A stretch of 64,000 bases of DNA from Streptococcus sanguinis SK1 = NCTC 7863 (GTDB taxonomy: Bacteria > Bacillota > Bacilli > Lactobacillales > Streptococcaceae), in NCBI RefSeq assembly GCF_000194945.1, contig NZ_GL878507.1, forward strand, positions 623,981 through 687,980, in the 5' to 3' direction. The notes below the pieces were generated by a model. It saw only the letters and a list, made by a program, of their open reading frames with translations. It was not told the origin of the DNA and searched no databases. Shown piece by piece: positions 44,583-55,164 of the stretch (its first letter is position 1; the number at the start of each line of letters is the position of its first letter). A program made the position numbers and the translations under genes.

Positions 44583-45170
44583 TTAATTATCCTTCTGACT
44601 TGCTCGCCATTGATTATGGTAATCTATCATTGTTTCATAAATATGTTTTGGCTTCTCTTTTTTCAGTAACATAAGAGCAATCTCTAGAGGTTCAGGAATA
44701 CCAAACTTATATCTTTTGCTCTTTCTCGAAGCGAGCCTACTTCTCTTCAAAACTGCAGGATCTACTGAATGAAAACAAATCGTTAAAATATGTCTCTTAT
44801 TGAATAATTGATATTTTGCATAATGTCGAATACGTTCAATTCTATAATCTATCCTCTGAATTTCTTCCCAACTATAAAACGAAACTTCTCTAAAAAGAAG
44901 GGGTCTGAAGTAAAACCCCTGTTCCGTTAGACGCAGAAAACGTTTATCTCTAAACAAACAAATCCATACTAAAATAGAGAGAAAATCAAAAACAATTGTA
45001 CCTATCACTAAAAACATTTTTTCAATCACAGAAATATTGGAGTCAAATAACAAATATCCGTTTTTAGATGGTAATACAAGAACTGCAGTCATAAAGACTG
45101 CAAGAGCACTCGCCAATATAGCTAAAATGAATATTTTCAACCAGCTCTGCCTAAACACTATTTCTTTCAT
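44583..45170 (-). CDS. STM3941-like membrane protein of unknown function
   Basis: This 195-residue protein has two hydrophobic segments (about 12-33 and 48-70) followed by a cytoplasmic domain containing RLTEQGFYFRP and the FYSWEEIQRIDY segment typical of the STM3941/PH-like group. The start overlaps the ABC-F stop by 4 bp (ATGA). It is the last gene of a run with dapB, cca and the ABC-F gene. No role is known. Confidence 0.75.
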   Translation of the reverse strand: MKEIVFRQSWLKIFILAILASALAVFMTAVLVLPSKNGYLLFDSNISVIEKMFLVIGTIVFDFLSILVWICLFRDKRFLRLTEQGFYFRPLLFREVSFYSWEEIQRIDYRIERIRHYAKYQLFNKRHILTICFHSVDPAVLKRSRLASRKSKRYKFGIPEPLEIALMLLKKEKPKHIYETMIDYHNQWRASQKDN

Positions 45171-47035
45171 CCGTCTAACCCACTTAGGTATTCATAGCGC
45201 TCGTATTTTTCCAGCAATTTCTCGTTCTGCTCATCCAGTTCTTGCTGGAGTTGAGACAGGCGAGTAAAGTCAGAGCCATTCTCCTGCATGGCCGCTTCAA
45301 TCTCAGAAATCCGCTCCTCCAGCGCCTCGATATCGGCCTCAATAGACTCCCACTCCTGCTTTTCAAAGTAGGTCATGCGCTTTTTATCCTCGCGCACTTT
45401 GGCCGATTTTTCCTTTTCCGCCTTTTGGGAAATAGCAGAGCTTTCTGCCAGAAAGGCTTTTTCATCCAAGTAATCCGTGTAATTACCGAAAAACTCTCTG
45501 ATACTTCCATCCTCAAAAGCCAAAATTTTGCTGGCTACCTTGTCTAGGAAATACCGGTCGTGGCTGACTGTAATGACTGGACCGGCAAAGCCTTGCAGAA
45601 AGTTTTCCAAGACCGTCAGAGTTGCAATATCCAAATCATTGGTTGGCTCGTCAAGAAGCAAGACATTCGGCTTTTCTAAGAGCAGCTTGAGCAGATACAG
45701 CCGCTTTTTCTCTCCGCCAGAAAGCTTTTCGATTAAAGTCCCATGAGTAGAACGAGGAAAAAGAAACTGCTCCAAGAGTTCTGCAATGGAAGTCGTTCCA
45801 CTGCCTATCTTGACCTCCTCGGCCACTTCTTGTAGGTAATTAATGACCCGCTTAGACTCATCCAAGCCCTCAATCTGCTGAGAGAAATAGGCCACTCGAA
45901 CTGTCTCGCCGATAATGAGCTGACCAGCCTGAGGATGAAGTTTTCCAGCAATCAGATTGAGCAAGGTTGACTTGCCGACACCGTTATCTCCGACAATCCC
46001 AATGCGGTCCTTGTTCTGGATTAAAAGGTTAAATTGAGAGAGAATGGGCTTCTGATCATAAGCAAAGTCTACATTTTGAAACTCGATAACTTTCTTACCA
46101 ATACGGCTGGTTTCAAAATTCATTTCCAGATTGCTGTCAGTCGTCTGGCCTGCCAAATCTTTCTTGAGGTCATGAAAACGATTGATCCGAGCCTGTTGCT
46201 TGGTTGCCCGAGCCTGAGGCTGCCGTCGCATCCAGGACAACTCCTGCTTGTATAGCTGCTGCTTCTTATGAAGCAAGGCCGCATCTCGCTCATCCTGATC
46301 TGCCTTGAGACGGACATAATCTTGATAATTTCCCTGGTATTCAATCAAGCGACCGCCATCCAGCTCAAAAATCCGTGTCGAAATATTATCCAAGAAATAG
46401 CGATCATGGGTGATGAAAAGCACGGTCTTCTTTGAATTTTTCAAGAAATGCGTCAGCCATTCAATGGTATCAATATCTAGGTGGTTGGTCGGCTCGTCCA
46501 GTAAGAGCAAATCTGCATCACCTAAGAGAACCTGAGCCAGCTGAACTCGGCGACGAAGGCCTCCTGATAGCTGACCAACCTTAAGTGACAGATTAGTCAG
46601 ACCAAGCTTGGACAGAACCGTCTTGACCTGACTTTCGATTTCCCAAGCATTCAGCGAGTCCATCTCGGCCATAACCGCTTCTAGTCTAGACTGTTGGCTT
46701 TCATCATAAGCCGTCAGGAGCAGCTCATACTCTCGAATCAACTGCATTTCCCGTAAATCACTTGATAGAACAGTGTCAAGCACCGTCTGCTCTTCATCAA
46801 AATCAGGCTCCTGAGTCAGATAAGCAATTTTATAGCCCGTCTTAGCAGAAAAAGGGCTGACATCTCCGTCAAAGCCCGACTTGCCTGACAAGACATCCAG
46901 CAGCGTTGTCTTTCCTGTTCCATTAACACCAATCAGACCAATCCGGTCTAGCTCATGAATGATAAAGGAAATATCCCGAAAAACAGTCTTATCTCCTACT
47001 GATTTGGTTAGCTTGTCAACGATAAAATCGCTCAT
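45167..47035 (-). CDS. ABC-F family ATPase (Uup-like)
   Basis: This 622-residue cytoplasmic protein has two ABC cassettes and no TM part. Walker A sequences are GVNGTGKTT and GDNGVGKST, signatures LSGGLRRR and LSGGEKKR, and both Walker B strands end DEPTN. The linker contains the Arg/Gln-rich helix [11 protein letters not shown], and a coiled coil forms the C-terminus. ABC-F proteins act on the ribosome. The coiled-coil end is most like Uup, and nothing marks it as an antibiotic-resistance type. It overlaps cca by 4 bp. Confidence 0.92.
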   Translation of the reverse strand: MSDFIVDKLTKSVGDKTVFRDISFIIHELDRIGLIGVNGTGKTTLLDVLSGKSGFDGDVSPFSAKTGYKIAYLTQEPDFDEEQTVLDTVLSSDLREMQLIREYELLLTAYDESQQSRLEAVMAEMDSLNAWEIESQVKTVLSKLGLTNLSLKVGQLSGGLRRRVQLAQVLLGDADLLLLDEPTNHLDIDTIEWLTHFLKNSKKTVLFITHDRYFLDNISTRIFELDGGRLIEYQGNYQDYVRLKADQDERDAALLHKKQQLYKQELSWMRRQPQARATKQQARINRFHDLKKDLAGQTTDSNLEMNFETSRIGKKVIEFQNVDFAYDQKPILSQFNLLIQNKDRIGIVGDNGVGKSTLLNLIAGKLHPQAGQLIIGETVRVAYFSQQIEGLDESKRVINYLQEVAEEVKIGSGTTSIAELLEQFLFPRSTHGTLIEKLSGGEKKRLYLLKLLLEKPNVLLLDEPTNDLDIATLTVLENFLQGFAGPVITVSHDRYFLDKVASKILAFEDGSIREFFGNYTDYLDEKAFLAESSAISQKAEKEKSAKVREDKKRMTYFEKQEWESIEADIEALEERISEIEAAMQENGSDFTRLSQLQQELDEQNEKLLEKYERYEYLSGLDG

Positions 47036-48231
47036 TTCTTCTCCTCGATATAAGCATAAATGGCCTCTAAGTCATTAGGTAAGCAGCCGTCTACAATAGC
47101 GTGTTCCAACTCTTTCAGAATTTGACCCAGTTTTGGTCCAGGCTCAAAGCCGAACTCCTGCATCAACATACCACCATTAACCACCATTTCCTGTTTGTTA
47201 TGAATAGTTAGACTAGCATCAAGATTCTGAATCGCAGAGAAATCCACTGGTAAACCTTGCGCCTGCCGCAGTTCTTCTGCTTGTAGCAATAAGTCAATAT
47301 CATAGTCATAGCAGTCGCGCTTGGTCAAGTCTCGTTCTGAGCGGATGGCCGCAATCTCAACCAAGTCTTCTACTTTCTTGGCAAATTCACGAGAAGTCTT
47401 CCATTTTTTCAGAAAACCTTTGACATTTTGCACATCTAAAGCCAGTAAAAGGGCTGCCCAAGCCTGTTCAGATGCTGAAAAGCGAAAATCTGAAGCCAAG
47501 TCAAAGAGCCGTTCTAACTTAGCTCTGCTCCCCTTCAAATCTGGCAAAAATTCTATAGCACCACTTGTCAAGAGTGCTTCTAAACCCTTGCGCCAAAACG
47601 GAGCCAGCAAGAGCTTGTCGAATTCGATAAAAATTCGTTCAACTGAAATTTTTTCCAGCAAGGGAGCACAATCCTTCATAGCTACGAAAGTATCTTGCTC
47701 TAGGTCAAAATCCAAGGTAGCTTGAAAACGAAAGCCCCGCATGATGCGGAGAGCATCTTCATTAAAACGCTCAGCAGCCGTCCCAACTGCCCGCAAAATC
47801 TGATTTTCCAAGTCATCCAAGCCTTGGAAAAGATCGATGACTTGGCCGTTTTCATCCAATGCTAGAGCATTGATGGTAAAATCGCGTCGCTTGAGGTCTT
47901 CCTCCAAAGAACGCACAAAAGAAACCTTACTAGGCCTGCGGTAGTCCACATAGACATCCTCGGTCCGGAAAGTCGTCACTTCGTATTCGCGGTTATTTTC
48001 CAAGACCAAGACGGTTCCATGCTCAATCCCCACATCAACTGTACGGTCAAAGATACGTTTGGTTTCCTCAGGATAGCTGGAGCTAGCGATATCCACATCG
48101 TGAATAGGTCGCTGCAAAAGGGCATCTCGAACAGAGCCCCCAACGAAATAAGCTTCAAAGCCAGCTACTTTTATCTTCTCTAATACTGGCAAAGCCTCCT
48201 GAAATTCAGAAGGCAGAGTTTCTAATCTCAT
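47032..48231 (-). CDS. cca: CCA tRNA nucleotidyltransferase
   Basis: This 399-residue enzyme adds or repairs the CCA end of tRNA. The nucleotidyltransferase motif is [10 protein letters not shown] with HDVDIAS (catalytic aspartates). [11 protein letters not shown] and RIMRGFRF follow. It overlaps dapB and the ABC-F gene by 4 bp each, so these genes are translationally coupled. Confidence 0.96.
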   Translation of the reverse strand: MRLETLPSEFQEALPVLEKIKVAGFEAYFVGGSVRDALLQRPIHDVDIASSSYPEETKRIFDRTVDVGIEHGTVLVLENNREYEVTTFRTEDVYVDYRRPSKVSFVRSLEEDLKRRDFTINALALDENGQVIDLFQGLDDLENQILRAVGTAAERFNEDALRIMRGFRFQATLDFDLEQDTFVAMKDCAPLLEKISVERIFIEFDKLLLAPFWRKGLEALLTSGAIEFLPDLKGSRAKLERLFDLASDFRFSASEQAWAALLLALDVQNVKGFLKKWKTSREFAKKVEDLVEIAAIRSERDLTKRDCYDYDIDLLLQAEELRQAQGLPVDFSAIQNLDASLTIHNKQEMVVNGGMLMQEFGFEPGPKLGQILKELEHAIVDGCLPNDLEAIYAYIEEKK

Positions 48232-48995
48232 AGTAAATGTTCCAATCCATAGACTAATTCTGAGCGTTTGACAACTTCTTTAATAGCAAGATTAACTCCT
48301 GTCATAAAGGAAGCACGGTCATAGGAATCATGCCGCAGCGTCAATCCCTCTCCCTGGCTGCCAAAGATTACTTCTTGATGGGCAACCAGACCAGGCAAGC
48401 GAACCGAATGGATACGCATGCCATCGAAATCAGCTCCTCGGGCGCCAACTATAGACTCTTCCTCATCAGCAGCTCCCTGCTCCTTGCTTGATCTGACTTG
48501 GCTGATGAGCTCAGCTGTCTTGATAGCTGTCCCACTCGGTGCATCCTTTTTCTGGTCATGATGCAGCTCAATGATTTCTACATTTGGGAAATACTTAGCT
48601 GCCTGAGCTGCAAACTGCATCAGTAAAACAGCTCCCAAGGCAAAGTTTGGAGCAATCAATCCGCCCAGCTCCTTTTCCCTAGACAATGTGATTAACTCTT
48701 CCAACTGCTCAGGAGTAAAACCTGTCGTTCCAACCACTGGGCAAAATCCCTGTTCCAGAGCGAAGTGAGTATTGTCATAAGCTACTTTTGGGGTTGTAAA
48801 ATCAACCCAGACATGGGCTTCCAGTCCAGCCAATTCTTCCTTGGCATTGAAGACGGGAACACCAGCCACTTCTTTTTCATCCGTAAAAGGATCCAGCAGC
48901 CCAACTAATTCTAGTTCAGGATCTTCTGTCACCATTTTATAGGCTGCTTGGCCCATTTTTCCTTTAAAACCAGCAATAATAACTTTGATACTCAT
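48228..48995 (-). CDS. dapB: 4-hydroxy-tetrahydrodipicolinate reductase
   Basis: This 255-residue NAD(P)H enzyme of lysine biosynthesis has the Rossmann motif [16 protein letters not shown] and the substrate segments [15 protein letters not shown] and [11 protein letters not shown]. It is the first gene of the coupled dapB-cca-ABC-F-STM3941 run. AAGGAGGAG precedes the ATG. Confidence 0.97.
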   Translation of the reverse strand: MSIKVIIAGFKGKMGQAAYKMVTEDPELELVGLLDPFTDEKEVAGVPVFNAKEELAGLEAHVWVDFTTPKVAYDNTHFALEQGFCPVVGTTGFTPEQLEELITLSREKELGGLIAPNFALGAVLLMQFAAQAAKYFPNVEIIELHHDQKKDAPSGTAIKTAELISQVRSSKEQGAADEEESIVGARGADFDGMRIHSVRLPGLVAHQEVIFGSQGEGLTLRHDSYDRASFMTGVNLAIKEVVKRSELVYGLEHLL

Positions 48996-49036
48996 GTTTC
49001 TCCTCCTTACAGAGACAAGCTCAGATATTCAGACAA

Positions 49037-49885
49037 TCAAATTACAGGAATATAAGCAAGTGCAACACTACCCCTGCCTAGGTGCGTCCCGATAACACTG
49101 CCAAAGGTTGCGATAGGAACTTCGCCAGCAATACCACTGTCTAGCAGATTCTGCTGAAGCTCAGCTGCTTTTTCTGGCGCATTGCCATGGATAACCATAA
49201 TCTGATAAGCACCGCCTGCTGTTCTTTCTTGGACAAGTTCCAGCATACGCTTGGTAGCCTTCTTCTCCGTCCGAATCTTTTCAAAAACCTCTATCACACC
49301 ATGATCGTTAAAATACAGAATAGGCTTGATACTGAGCAGATTTCCCAGAATAGCTGCACCGTTAGACAGGCGTCCTCCTTTGACCAAGTGGTCCAAGTCA
49401 TCCACCATGATAAAGGCGCTGGTGCCATCAATCTGCTTTTGAACATTAGCTAAAATTGTTTCAAAATCTAGGCCTTGTTCTGCCCATTCTAGAGCTGATT
49501 GGGCCATGATACCGAGCGGAGCACTGGTAATCTTAGAATCTGGAAAGGCAATTTGCAAACCATGAAATTCATCTTTCAGATACTGAATATTTTGATAAAA
49601 ACCAGAAATTCCGCTAGATAGAAAGAGCCCCAGAACATGGGTATAGTCTTTGCCGTCTAGAATGGTGAGAATCTCTTCTAACTCAGCAATGCTAGGCTGA
49701 CTGGTCTTAGGCAGTTCATCTGACTGAGCCATTTTTTCATAAAATTCACTGGCTGTTAAATTTCTGCCTTCGACATAAGTCTCACCAGCAATCACGACTG
49801 GAATATCCAAGACGAAAAGATTTTCATTCTCCAGCAGCGAAGCCGGCAGATAGGCCGATGAATCTGTGATAACCGCTAACTTCAT
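49037..49885 (-). CDS. DegV family fatty acid-binding protein
   Basis: This 282-residue protein binds a fatty acid and delivers it to fatty acid kinase FakA in Firmicutes. Motifs are [10 protein letters not shown] at the start, PKTSQPS, and [19 protein letters not shown] in the middle. The start is 2 bp after the DUF1149 stop, so the two are probably one operon. Confidence 0.93.
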   Translation of the reverse strand: MKLAVITDSSAYLPASLLENENLFVLDIPVVIAGETYVEGRNLTASEFYEKMAQSDELPKTSQPSIAELEEILTILDGKDYTHVLGLFLSSGISGFYQNIQYLKDEFHGLQIAFPDSKITSAPLGIMAQSALEWAEQGLDFETILANVQKQIDGTSAFIMVDDLDHLVKGGRLSNGAAILGNLLSIKPILYFNDHGVIEVFEKIRTEKKATKRMLELVQERTAGGAYQIMVIHGNAPEKAAELQQNLLDSGIAGEVPIATFGSVIGTHLGRGSVALAYIPVI

Positions 49886-49887
49886 GA

Positions 49888-50262
49888 TTAAAACTCCAAA
49901 TTAATGCCCGGCAAATCTAGAGCAATTTCTGTCACTTCATAAGTCAAGCGATTAAGCATGGTTAAGCAAGGCCGAGCCAGCTCTTCTACTTCATCGTGGT
50001 CAAATTCACTCGGTTCCTCAATAAGACGACCGTGAATGTGGTTGGCTTGCGAAATAGTTCCGCTGATAACAAAATTCTCAAAAACAATCATAAAAGTCAA
50101 AATCACAATCAATGAAGTTGTATGGACTTCGACATCTCTTTTGACCAATTGGAAATTCACATCAACCTTGGTTTCAGGTGTTCCATTTTCTTTTTCCCAC
50201 TCAAAATTTCGGGCGTCAAAATGGTACTGACTAACAAATTCTTTTTCGCGCTGTATGTTCAT
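49888..50262 (-). CDS. DUF1149 family protein
   Basis: This is a protein of about 124 residues, beginning [20 protein letters not shown] and conserved in lactic acid bacteria without a known role. The chosen ATG has TAGGAGAA upstream at the right distance; a longer frame from 50370 would add 36 residues unlike the family and is rejected. It directly precedes the degV gene. Confidence 0.85.
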   Translation of the reverse strand: MNIQREKEFVSQYHFDARNFEWEKENGTPETKVDVNFQLVKRDVEVHTTSLIVILTFMIVFENFVISGTISQANHIHGRLIEEPSEFDHDEVEELARPCLTMLNRLTYEVTEIALDLPGINLEF

Positions 50263-50348
50263 TTTTATTCTCCTAAAAATATGCGATAGGCCCATTATAC
50301 CATATATCGAGCGAAGTTTCCATGCTAAAATTTGCAGGCTGGAAAACA

Positions 50349-50384
50349 CAAAAAAGAATCTCACTGACAAGCGAGATTCTTTTA
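50349..50384 (-). terminator. fru operon terminator
   Basis: AAAAGAATCTC pairs with GAGATTCTTTT around a 9-base loop, a few bases after the fruA stop codon. Confidence 0.9.
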
Positions 50385-50388
50385 AATA

Positions 50389-52350
50389 TTATTTTTTAAG
50401 TGGTTTGCGCAGGTAACCAAAGATAAAGCCGCTGACTACCGCACCAATCAATACGTATACCAAGTAAAGGATTGGATTGTTTGTCAAACCGATAACGAAG
50501 ATTCCTCCGTGAGGAGCCATGAGCTTGATACCAGACAATCCTACAAGAGCACCTGTAAGAGCTGAACCTACGATAAAGCTTGGAATAGCACGAGCTGGGT
50601 CAGCAGCTCCAAACGGGATAGCTCCTTCTGTGATGAAAGACAGACCCATGACAATGTTTGTCAAACCTGAATCACGTTCTTCTTCAGTGAATTTATGTTT
50701 GAACAAAAGAGTTGCAATAAATACTGCCAAAGGCGGAACCATACCAGCTGCCATAACTGCTGCCATAACAGGCGAACCACCAGTTGAAACAGTGCTTGCC
50801 AGTGTACTAGTACCGAATACGTAAGCAGCCTTATTGACCGGTCCACCCATATCGACAGCCATCATACCACCGACTAAGAGACCAAGAAGGACAGCAGAGC
50901 TTCCGCTCAGACTTGCCAAGAAATCATTCAGGGCTGTATTGATTGCTGACATTGGAATATTGACCGCCAACATCACAAATCCAGTCACAAGAACGCCCAG
51001 AAGAGGCAAGAGCAAGATTGAACGGATACCTTCAAGTGAGCGAGGCAGACCTGCAAGAAGCTTACGAAGGAGAAGGATGATACCACCAGCTAAGAAGCCG
51101 CCTACCAAAGCTCCTAGAAAACCAGATGATACACCAACTAAATCAAGAGTTTTCTGACCGCCTTCAGCATAGGCAACACCGCCAAATGATGCACCGCTGC
51201 TCGCAATTGCTCCAGCTACAAAACCAGAAACCAGACCTGGCTTTTCAGCTATTGAGTAAGCGATATAACCAGCTAATACTGGCAGCATGAAGCCAAAGGC
51301 TGCTCCACCAATTGCTTTAAACTGCGCTGCAATTTCATGATAACTTCCCAGATTAGAAAGCTGATCTTTTGGTACACCTAAGATCTGATCCAGCAAGAAT
51401 GCAATGGCAATCATAATCCCACCGCCAATAACGAATGGCAACATTTGGGAAACGCCGCTCATTAGGTGCTTGTAGAAAGCGCCACCTAGGCTAAGCTTTT
51501 CATTGCTGGATTCTGCCGTACCGCCACCATTGGCGGCCTTATAAATCTCAGCATTTCCTGAAAGAGCCAGATTAATCAGTTCTTCTGTCTTACGAATACC
51601 ATCTGCAACTGGACGATTGATTAACGGCTTGCCGTCGAAGCGATTCATCTCTACCGCTTTATCAGCAGCGATGATAACAGCTTTTGCTTTTTTAATATCT
51701 TCTGCAGTCAGCTTATTTCCGACACCACTGGCACCGTTGGTTTCAACCTTGATGCCGACACCCATTTCAGCAGCGACCTTCTGTAAAGCCTCTTGAGCCA
51801 TGTAAGTATGCGCAATCCCTGTCGTACAAGCTGTTACAGCTACAAGGAAGTCTCCGCCTTCATTAGCAGGTTCGACGACAGCAGGTTCTTCTGCTTTTTC
51901 TGAAGCTTGGTCAAAGAGCTCAATCACCTGATCAGGCGAAGTCACTTGGCGCAGTTTATCCGCAAAACCATCCTTCATCAAGTATTGAGACAATTCAGCT
52001 AAGGCAGCTAAGTGAGTATCGTTAGCACCTTCTGGAGCTGCAATCATGAAGAAAAGATCAGTTGGCTGGCCATCCAAACTTTCATAATCGACGCCTTTAT
52101 TTGACTTGGCAAAAAGGACAGTCGCTTCTTTCACTGCAGCATTTTTGCTGTGAGGCATAGCGATTCCGTCACCCAGACCTGTAGAAGTCAAGGCTTCACG
52201 AGCCAAAATCCCTTCTTTGAAAGTCTCGAAGTCTGTCACATAACCATCATCCACTAGGCTTTGAATCATTTCTTCGATAACAGCTTTTTTCTCTGTTGCC
52301 TGCAAGTCTAGCAACATCACATCTTTTCTTAGTAAGTCTTGAATTTTCAT
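50389..52350 (-). CDS. fruA: PTS fructose transporter subunit EIIABC
   Basis: This 653-residue protein imports and phosphorylates fructose. EIIA is at about 1-145 with active His in AMPHSKNAAVKE. EIIB is at about 168-265 with the phospho-cysteine in TACTTGIAHTYMA. EIIC has about eight to nine TM helices from about 300 on. It is the last gene of fruR-fruK-fruA and overlaps fruK by 4 bp. Fructose 1-phosphate is the product. Confidence 0.96.
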   Translation of the reverse strand: MKIQDLLRKDVMLLDLQATEKKAVIEEMIQSLVDDGYVTDFETFKEGILAREALTSTGLGDGIAMPHSKNAAVKEATVLFAKSNKGVDYESLDGQPTDLFFMIAAPEGANDTHLAALAELSQYLMKDGFADKLRQVTSPDQVIELFDQASEKAEEPAVVEPANEGGDFLVAVTACTTGIAHTYMAQEALQKVAAEMGVGIKVETNGASGVGNKLTAEDIKKAKAVIIAADKAVEMNRFDGKPLINRPVADGIRKTEELINLALSGNAEIYKAANGGGTAESSNEKLSLGGAFYKHLMSGVSQMLPFVIGGGIMIAIAFLLDQILGVPKDQLSNLGSYHEIAAQFKAIGGAAFGFMLPVLAGYIAYSIAEKPGLVSGFVAGAIASSGASFGGVAYAEGGQKTLDLVGVSSGFLGALVGGFLAGGIILLLRKLLAGLPRSLEGIRSILLLPLLGVLVTGFVMLAVNIPMSAINTALNDFLASLSGSSAVLLGLLVGGMMAVDMGGPVNKAAYVFGTSTLASTVSTGGSPVMAAVMAAGMVPPLAVFIATLLFKHKFTEEERDSGLTNIVMGLSFITEGAIPFGAADPARAIPSFIVGSALTGALVGLSGIKLMAPHGGIFVIGLTNNPILYLVYVLIGAVVSGFIFGYLRKPLKK

Positions 52351-53258
52351 ATTTTTTCTACCTCTACTTTTTCATAGATTTCTTTTATGTAATCAGCTGT
52401 CGCCAAATCATCTGAGAAGGTGGTTGCCGTTCCGCAGGCCACTCCCCATTTGAAAGCTTGAATAACATGACCAGACCGGACAAACTCTCCGGTAAATCCA
52501 GCCACCATAGAGTCACCAGCACCAACAGAATTTTTTACATTGCCCTTGATAGGTTTAGCGAAGTAGGCACCATCTCGAGTCACCAATAAGGCACCGTCGC
52601 CAGCCATGGAAATAATCACATGTTGGGCACCCTTGTCTAAGATTTGACAGGCATAACTCTCAATCTGATCCAAGCTTTCGAGCTTGACTCCGAAAATATC
52701 ACCTAGTTCGTGATTATTTGGTTTTACCAAAAGCGGCTCAAACTCTAAAGAATCCAGTAGCGTCTGGCCTTCAAAGTCACAGACAACTTGCGCTCCTGTC
52801 TTTCTGGTCAGGCCAATCAACTCCTTGTAGACAACGTTTCCTAGATTTTTAGGACTGCTGCCTGCGAAGACTACTGTATCTTCCGAAGTCAGAGAAGAAA
52901 GGAACTTCTCAAGTTCTTCTAGTTTCTGACTGGAAATTTCTGGACCAGGTCCGTTAATTTCTGTCTCAGCATCTGCTTTAATTTTGACATTGATACGAGT
53001 ATCCTGCTCAACTTCTACAAAATGGCTTGAGATTCCTTCCTCTTCCAGAGTATCTGTGATGAACTTGCCAGTAAAACCACCGATAAAGCCAGTCGCTGTA
53101 TTCTCAATACCTAGACGTTTGAGAACTCGGCTAACATTGATTCCCTTTCCGCCAGCGAATTTATCGTCACTGTCCATCCGATTGACGCTTCCTATAAGGA
53201 CTTTGTCCAGACGGACAATATAGTCAATGGAAGGGTTTAGTGTGACAGTATAAATCAT
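52347..53258 (-). CDS. fruK: 1-phosphofructokinase
   Basis: This 303-residue PfkB-family kinase turns fructose 1-phosphate into fructose 1,6-bisphosphate. The N-terminal signature is GGKGINVSRVL, and the C-terminal one GAGDSMVAGF has the catalytic Asp. It overlaps both fruR and fruA by 4 bp. Confidence 0.97.
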   Translation of the reverse strand: MIYTVTLNPSIDYIVRLDKVLIGSVNRMDSDDKFAGGKGINVSRVLKRLGIENTATGFIGGFTGKFITDTLEEEGISSHFVEVEQDTRINVKIKADAETEINGPGPEISSQKLEELEKFLSSLTSEDTVVFAGSSPKNLGNVVYKELIGLTRKTGAQVVCDFEGQTLLDSLEFEPLLVKPNNHELGDIFGVKLESLDQIESYACQILDKGAQHVIISMAGDGALLVTRDGAYFAKPIKGNVKNSVGAGDSMVAGFTGEFVRSGHVIQAFKWGVACGTATTFSDDLATADYIKEIYEKVEVEKI

Positions 53259-53998
53259 ACCTCAATCACCTCCGTTTTTTCTTTCAGCGCTTGAATCACT
53301 TCTGATTCATTTTGAATAGTAATAATGCTTGCTTTGGCAAGAGGAGCGACCTTGACAAAGGACGTCTGTCCTAGTTTAGAAAGATCAGCCAAGACATAAG
53401 TCTTCTTAGCGTTCTCTAAAATCGCTCTTTTGACAGCTCCTTCTTCCATATCTGGAGTAGTAAAGAAGCCATCGTCAATGCCATTCATTCCAATAAAGGC
53501 TTTATCGAAATTCAACTGACCGATTTGATTTAGGGCAACACCGCCAATGCTGGCATCTGTTGAGGGCTTGACCTTTCCGCCGATAATGACTGTCGGGATA
53601 TTGCGCTCTACCAACTTAGTCGCATGGTGAATGGAGTTGGTGACAACAGTCACTCTAGGGTCATGCAACTCATTAACTAAAAGCTCATTGGTTGTCCCCG
53701 CATCAATAAAAATCACATCATGTTCTTGAATCAAGCTTGCTGCCATCTTGGCAATAGCTGTCTTTTCTTGAATGCTTTTGATAGATTTTTCCTGATTACT
53801 CTCCTCTTCTTGTAGAAAATGAAGGCTCTCGGCTCCACCATGAACTCGTCGCAGTTTATGCTCGCTCTCCAACTCATCCAAATCTCTTCTAATAGTTGAT
53901 TCTGAAGTGTTTAAAGCATGTACTAGATAGTCTAAGGAAACAAATTTTTCTCTTATGACTGTCTCTAGAATAACCTGCTTTCTTTCCGACTTCAGCAT
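53255..53998 (-). CDS. fruR: DeoR-family transcriptional regulator of the fructose operon
   Basis: This 247-residue repressor has an N-terminal helix-turn-helix with STIRRDLDELE and the DeoR C-terminal sugar-phosphate sensor domain (IFIDAGTTNE and VIIGGKV). It probably senses fructose 1-phosphate and controls its own operon, by analogy. AAAGGAGG lies before the ATG. Confidence 0.95.
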   Translation of the reverse strand: MLKSERKQVILETVIREKFVSLDYLVHALNTSESTIRRDLDELESEHKLRRVHGGAESLHFLQEEESNQEKSIKSIQEKTAIAKMAASLIQEHDVIFIDAGTTNELLVNELHDPRVTVVTNSIHHATKLVERNIPTVIIGGKVKPSTDASIGGVALNQIGQLNFDKAFIGMNGIDDGFFTTPDMEEGAVKRAILENAKKTYVLADLSKLGQTSFVKVAPLAKASIITIQNESEVIQALKEKTEVIEV

Positions 53999-54010
53999 AA
54001 AGCACCTCCT

Positions 54011-54027
54011 TTGAAATCGTTTACGAT
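54011..54027. promoter_or_regulatory. cre site (CcpA operator) of the fru operon
   Basis: TTGAAATCGTTTACGAT fits the cre consensus WTGNAANCGNWNNCW at all but the last base. It lies just downstream of the -10 box, a position where CcpA would repress transcription. Confidence 0.7.
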
Positions 54028-54031
54028 TATT

Positions 54032-54059
54032 ATTATACCTCTTTAATTTTCAATGTCAA
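54032..54059 (-). promoter_or_regulatory. fruR: fruRKA promoter
   Basis: Consensus TTGACA (54054-54059) and TATAAT (54032-54037) are 16 bp apart, about 35 bp before fruR. Confidence 0.85.
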
Positions 54060-54102
54060 GCACTTTCTATCAAAAACTTTCATTTTCTATCTTTTTATCG
54101 AA

Positions 54103-54133
54103 CAAAAAAGAGCTGGACTATATCCAACTCCTT
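54103..54133 (-). terminator. Terminator after the CPBP protein gene
   Basis: AGTTGGA pairs with TCCAGCT (one G-T pair) around TATAG and is followed by T6 on the minus strand. Confidence 0.85.
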
Positions 54134-54167
54134 TCATATCTTTGCATAGCTGCCCAATAAAAGGCAA

Positions 54168-55151
54168 TTAGCTATTATTAATCAATGATACAAGATAGGC
54201 TGCCATGACAGGCAGAAAAGTTCCAAGAAAAGTAAACACAACCAGAACCCAGAACCAGACTGACTTAAATGCCTGTCGGTAGGTCCCTGGGAGCGAACGA
54301 TTGGCGTCAATGTATTCCTTAAATTTTGGCCATTTCAAGATTAAGAGCAAAAGAAATACTGTACTGCCAGCGATTAATAGGCCGTAAAAAACAATGTTAA
54401 CAATAGGCTCTGGAGCTTTTTTTGAAAGAAAAGCTATACCTTCTGCTATGACAAAGTTATTGAGAGCATGAAAAATGATAGACCAGATAATCGAATACTC
54501 AAAAGCGATATAACCAAAGCCCAAACCAATCAAACTAGCAAAATAAAACTGATAAAGATTTTCGTGAAAAAGACCAAACAAAATCGCAGTCAGAAGAATG
54601 GCAAAAATCTTTCCATGCTTCTCTAAGGCTCGCAAACCAGCTCCTCTGAAAATAATTTCCTCTGTAACTGGAGCCATCAAAGATGAATAAATCAGCATGG
54701 TCAGTGTCTCAGAACCGCCGCTCCCTGATTCCATACCAGAAAGATTCAGATTGAAGAGCTGAATGATAGCCTCCATGAGTTGATTAACAACAGCTGTGAA
54801 TAATTGGGCGAATAATAGGAAGCAAATCATGTAAAAGAAAACTTTAGGAGTCATCTTCTGCCCCTTATGACGAAGGTCATATTTGAAGAGCTGCTTGCCC
54901 CTAGACACCGTGAAAGTAAGAACACCAAGACAGGAAGCTATAATATAGGCTCCACCGTCCTTTTCCATGAATTTAGTGATAATGTCTTGCGTTTTTTGAA
55001 TATCCATACCTTGCCCAGGTAAGACGATAAAAAAAGCCACAAATACGTAAAAGAAAACTGCGCCAAGCATGACCCACAAATAAGTAAAGCAAGTCGCTGA
55101 AAATCGTCCTAGATCTTTTTTAGGATTTAAAGGTTCGGGTATATAATACAT
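54168..55151 (-). CDS. CPBP family intramembrane metalloprotease
   Basis: This 327-residue multi-TM protein has the CPBP/Abi motif TEEIIFRGAGL and a later FGLFHENLYQF, followed by SIIFHALNNF. The glutamates and histidines form the presumed active site. In Gram-positive bacteria such proteins are linked to bacteriocin self-immunity or processing of prenyl-like or protein substrates, but no bacteriocin gene is near. It is the last gene of the HemW-thioesterase-HAD-TIGR01906 run. Confidence 0.88.
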   Translation of the reverse strand: MYYIPEPLNPKKDLGRFSATCFTYLWVMLGAVFFYVFVAFFIVLPGQGMDIQKTQDIITKFMEKDGGAYIIASCLGVLTFTVSRGKQLFKYDLRHKGQKMTPKVFFYMICFLLFAQLFTAVVNQLMEAIIQLFNLNLSGMESGSGGSETLTMLIYSSLMAPVTEEIIFRGAGLRALEKHGKIFAILLTAILFGLFHENLYQFYFASLIGLGFGYIAFEYSIIWSIIFHALNNFVIAEGIAFLSKKAPEPIVNIVFYGLLIAGSTVFLLLLILKWPKFKEYIDANRSLPGTYRQAFKSVWFWVLVVFTFLGTFLPVMAAYLVSLINNS

Positions 55152-55164
55152 AAAATCTCCTATA

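Noticed and set aside
45167..47035. Antibiotic-resistance ABC-F protein
   Set aside because: The C-terminal coiled coil and the place in a dapB-cca operon fit a housekeeping Uup-like protein.
54168..55151. Bacteriocin immunity protein
   Set aside because: CPBP proteins are sometimes immunity proteins, but no bacteriocin or double-glycine peptide gene was seen in this region.
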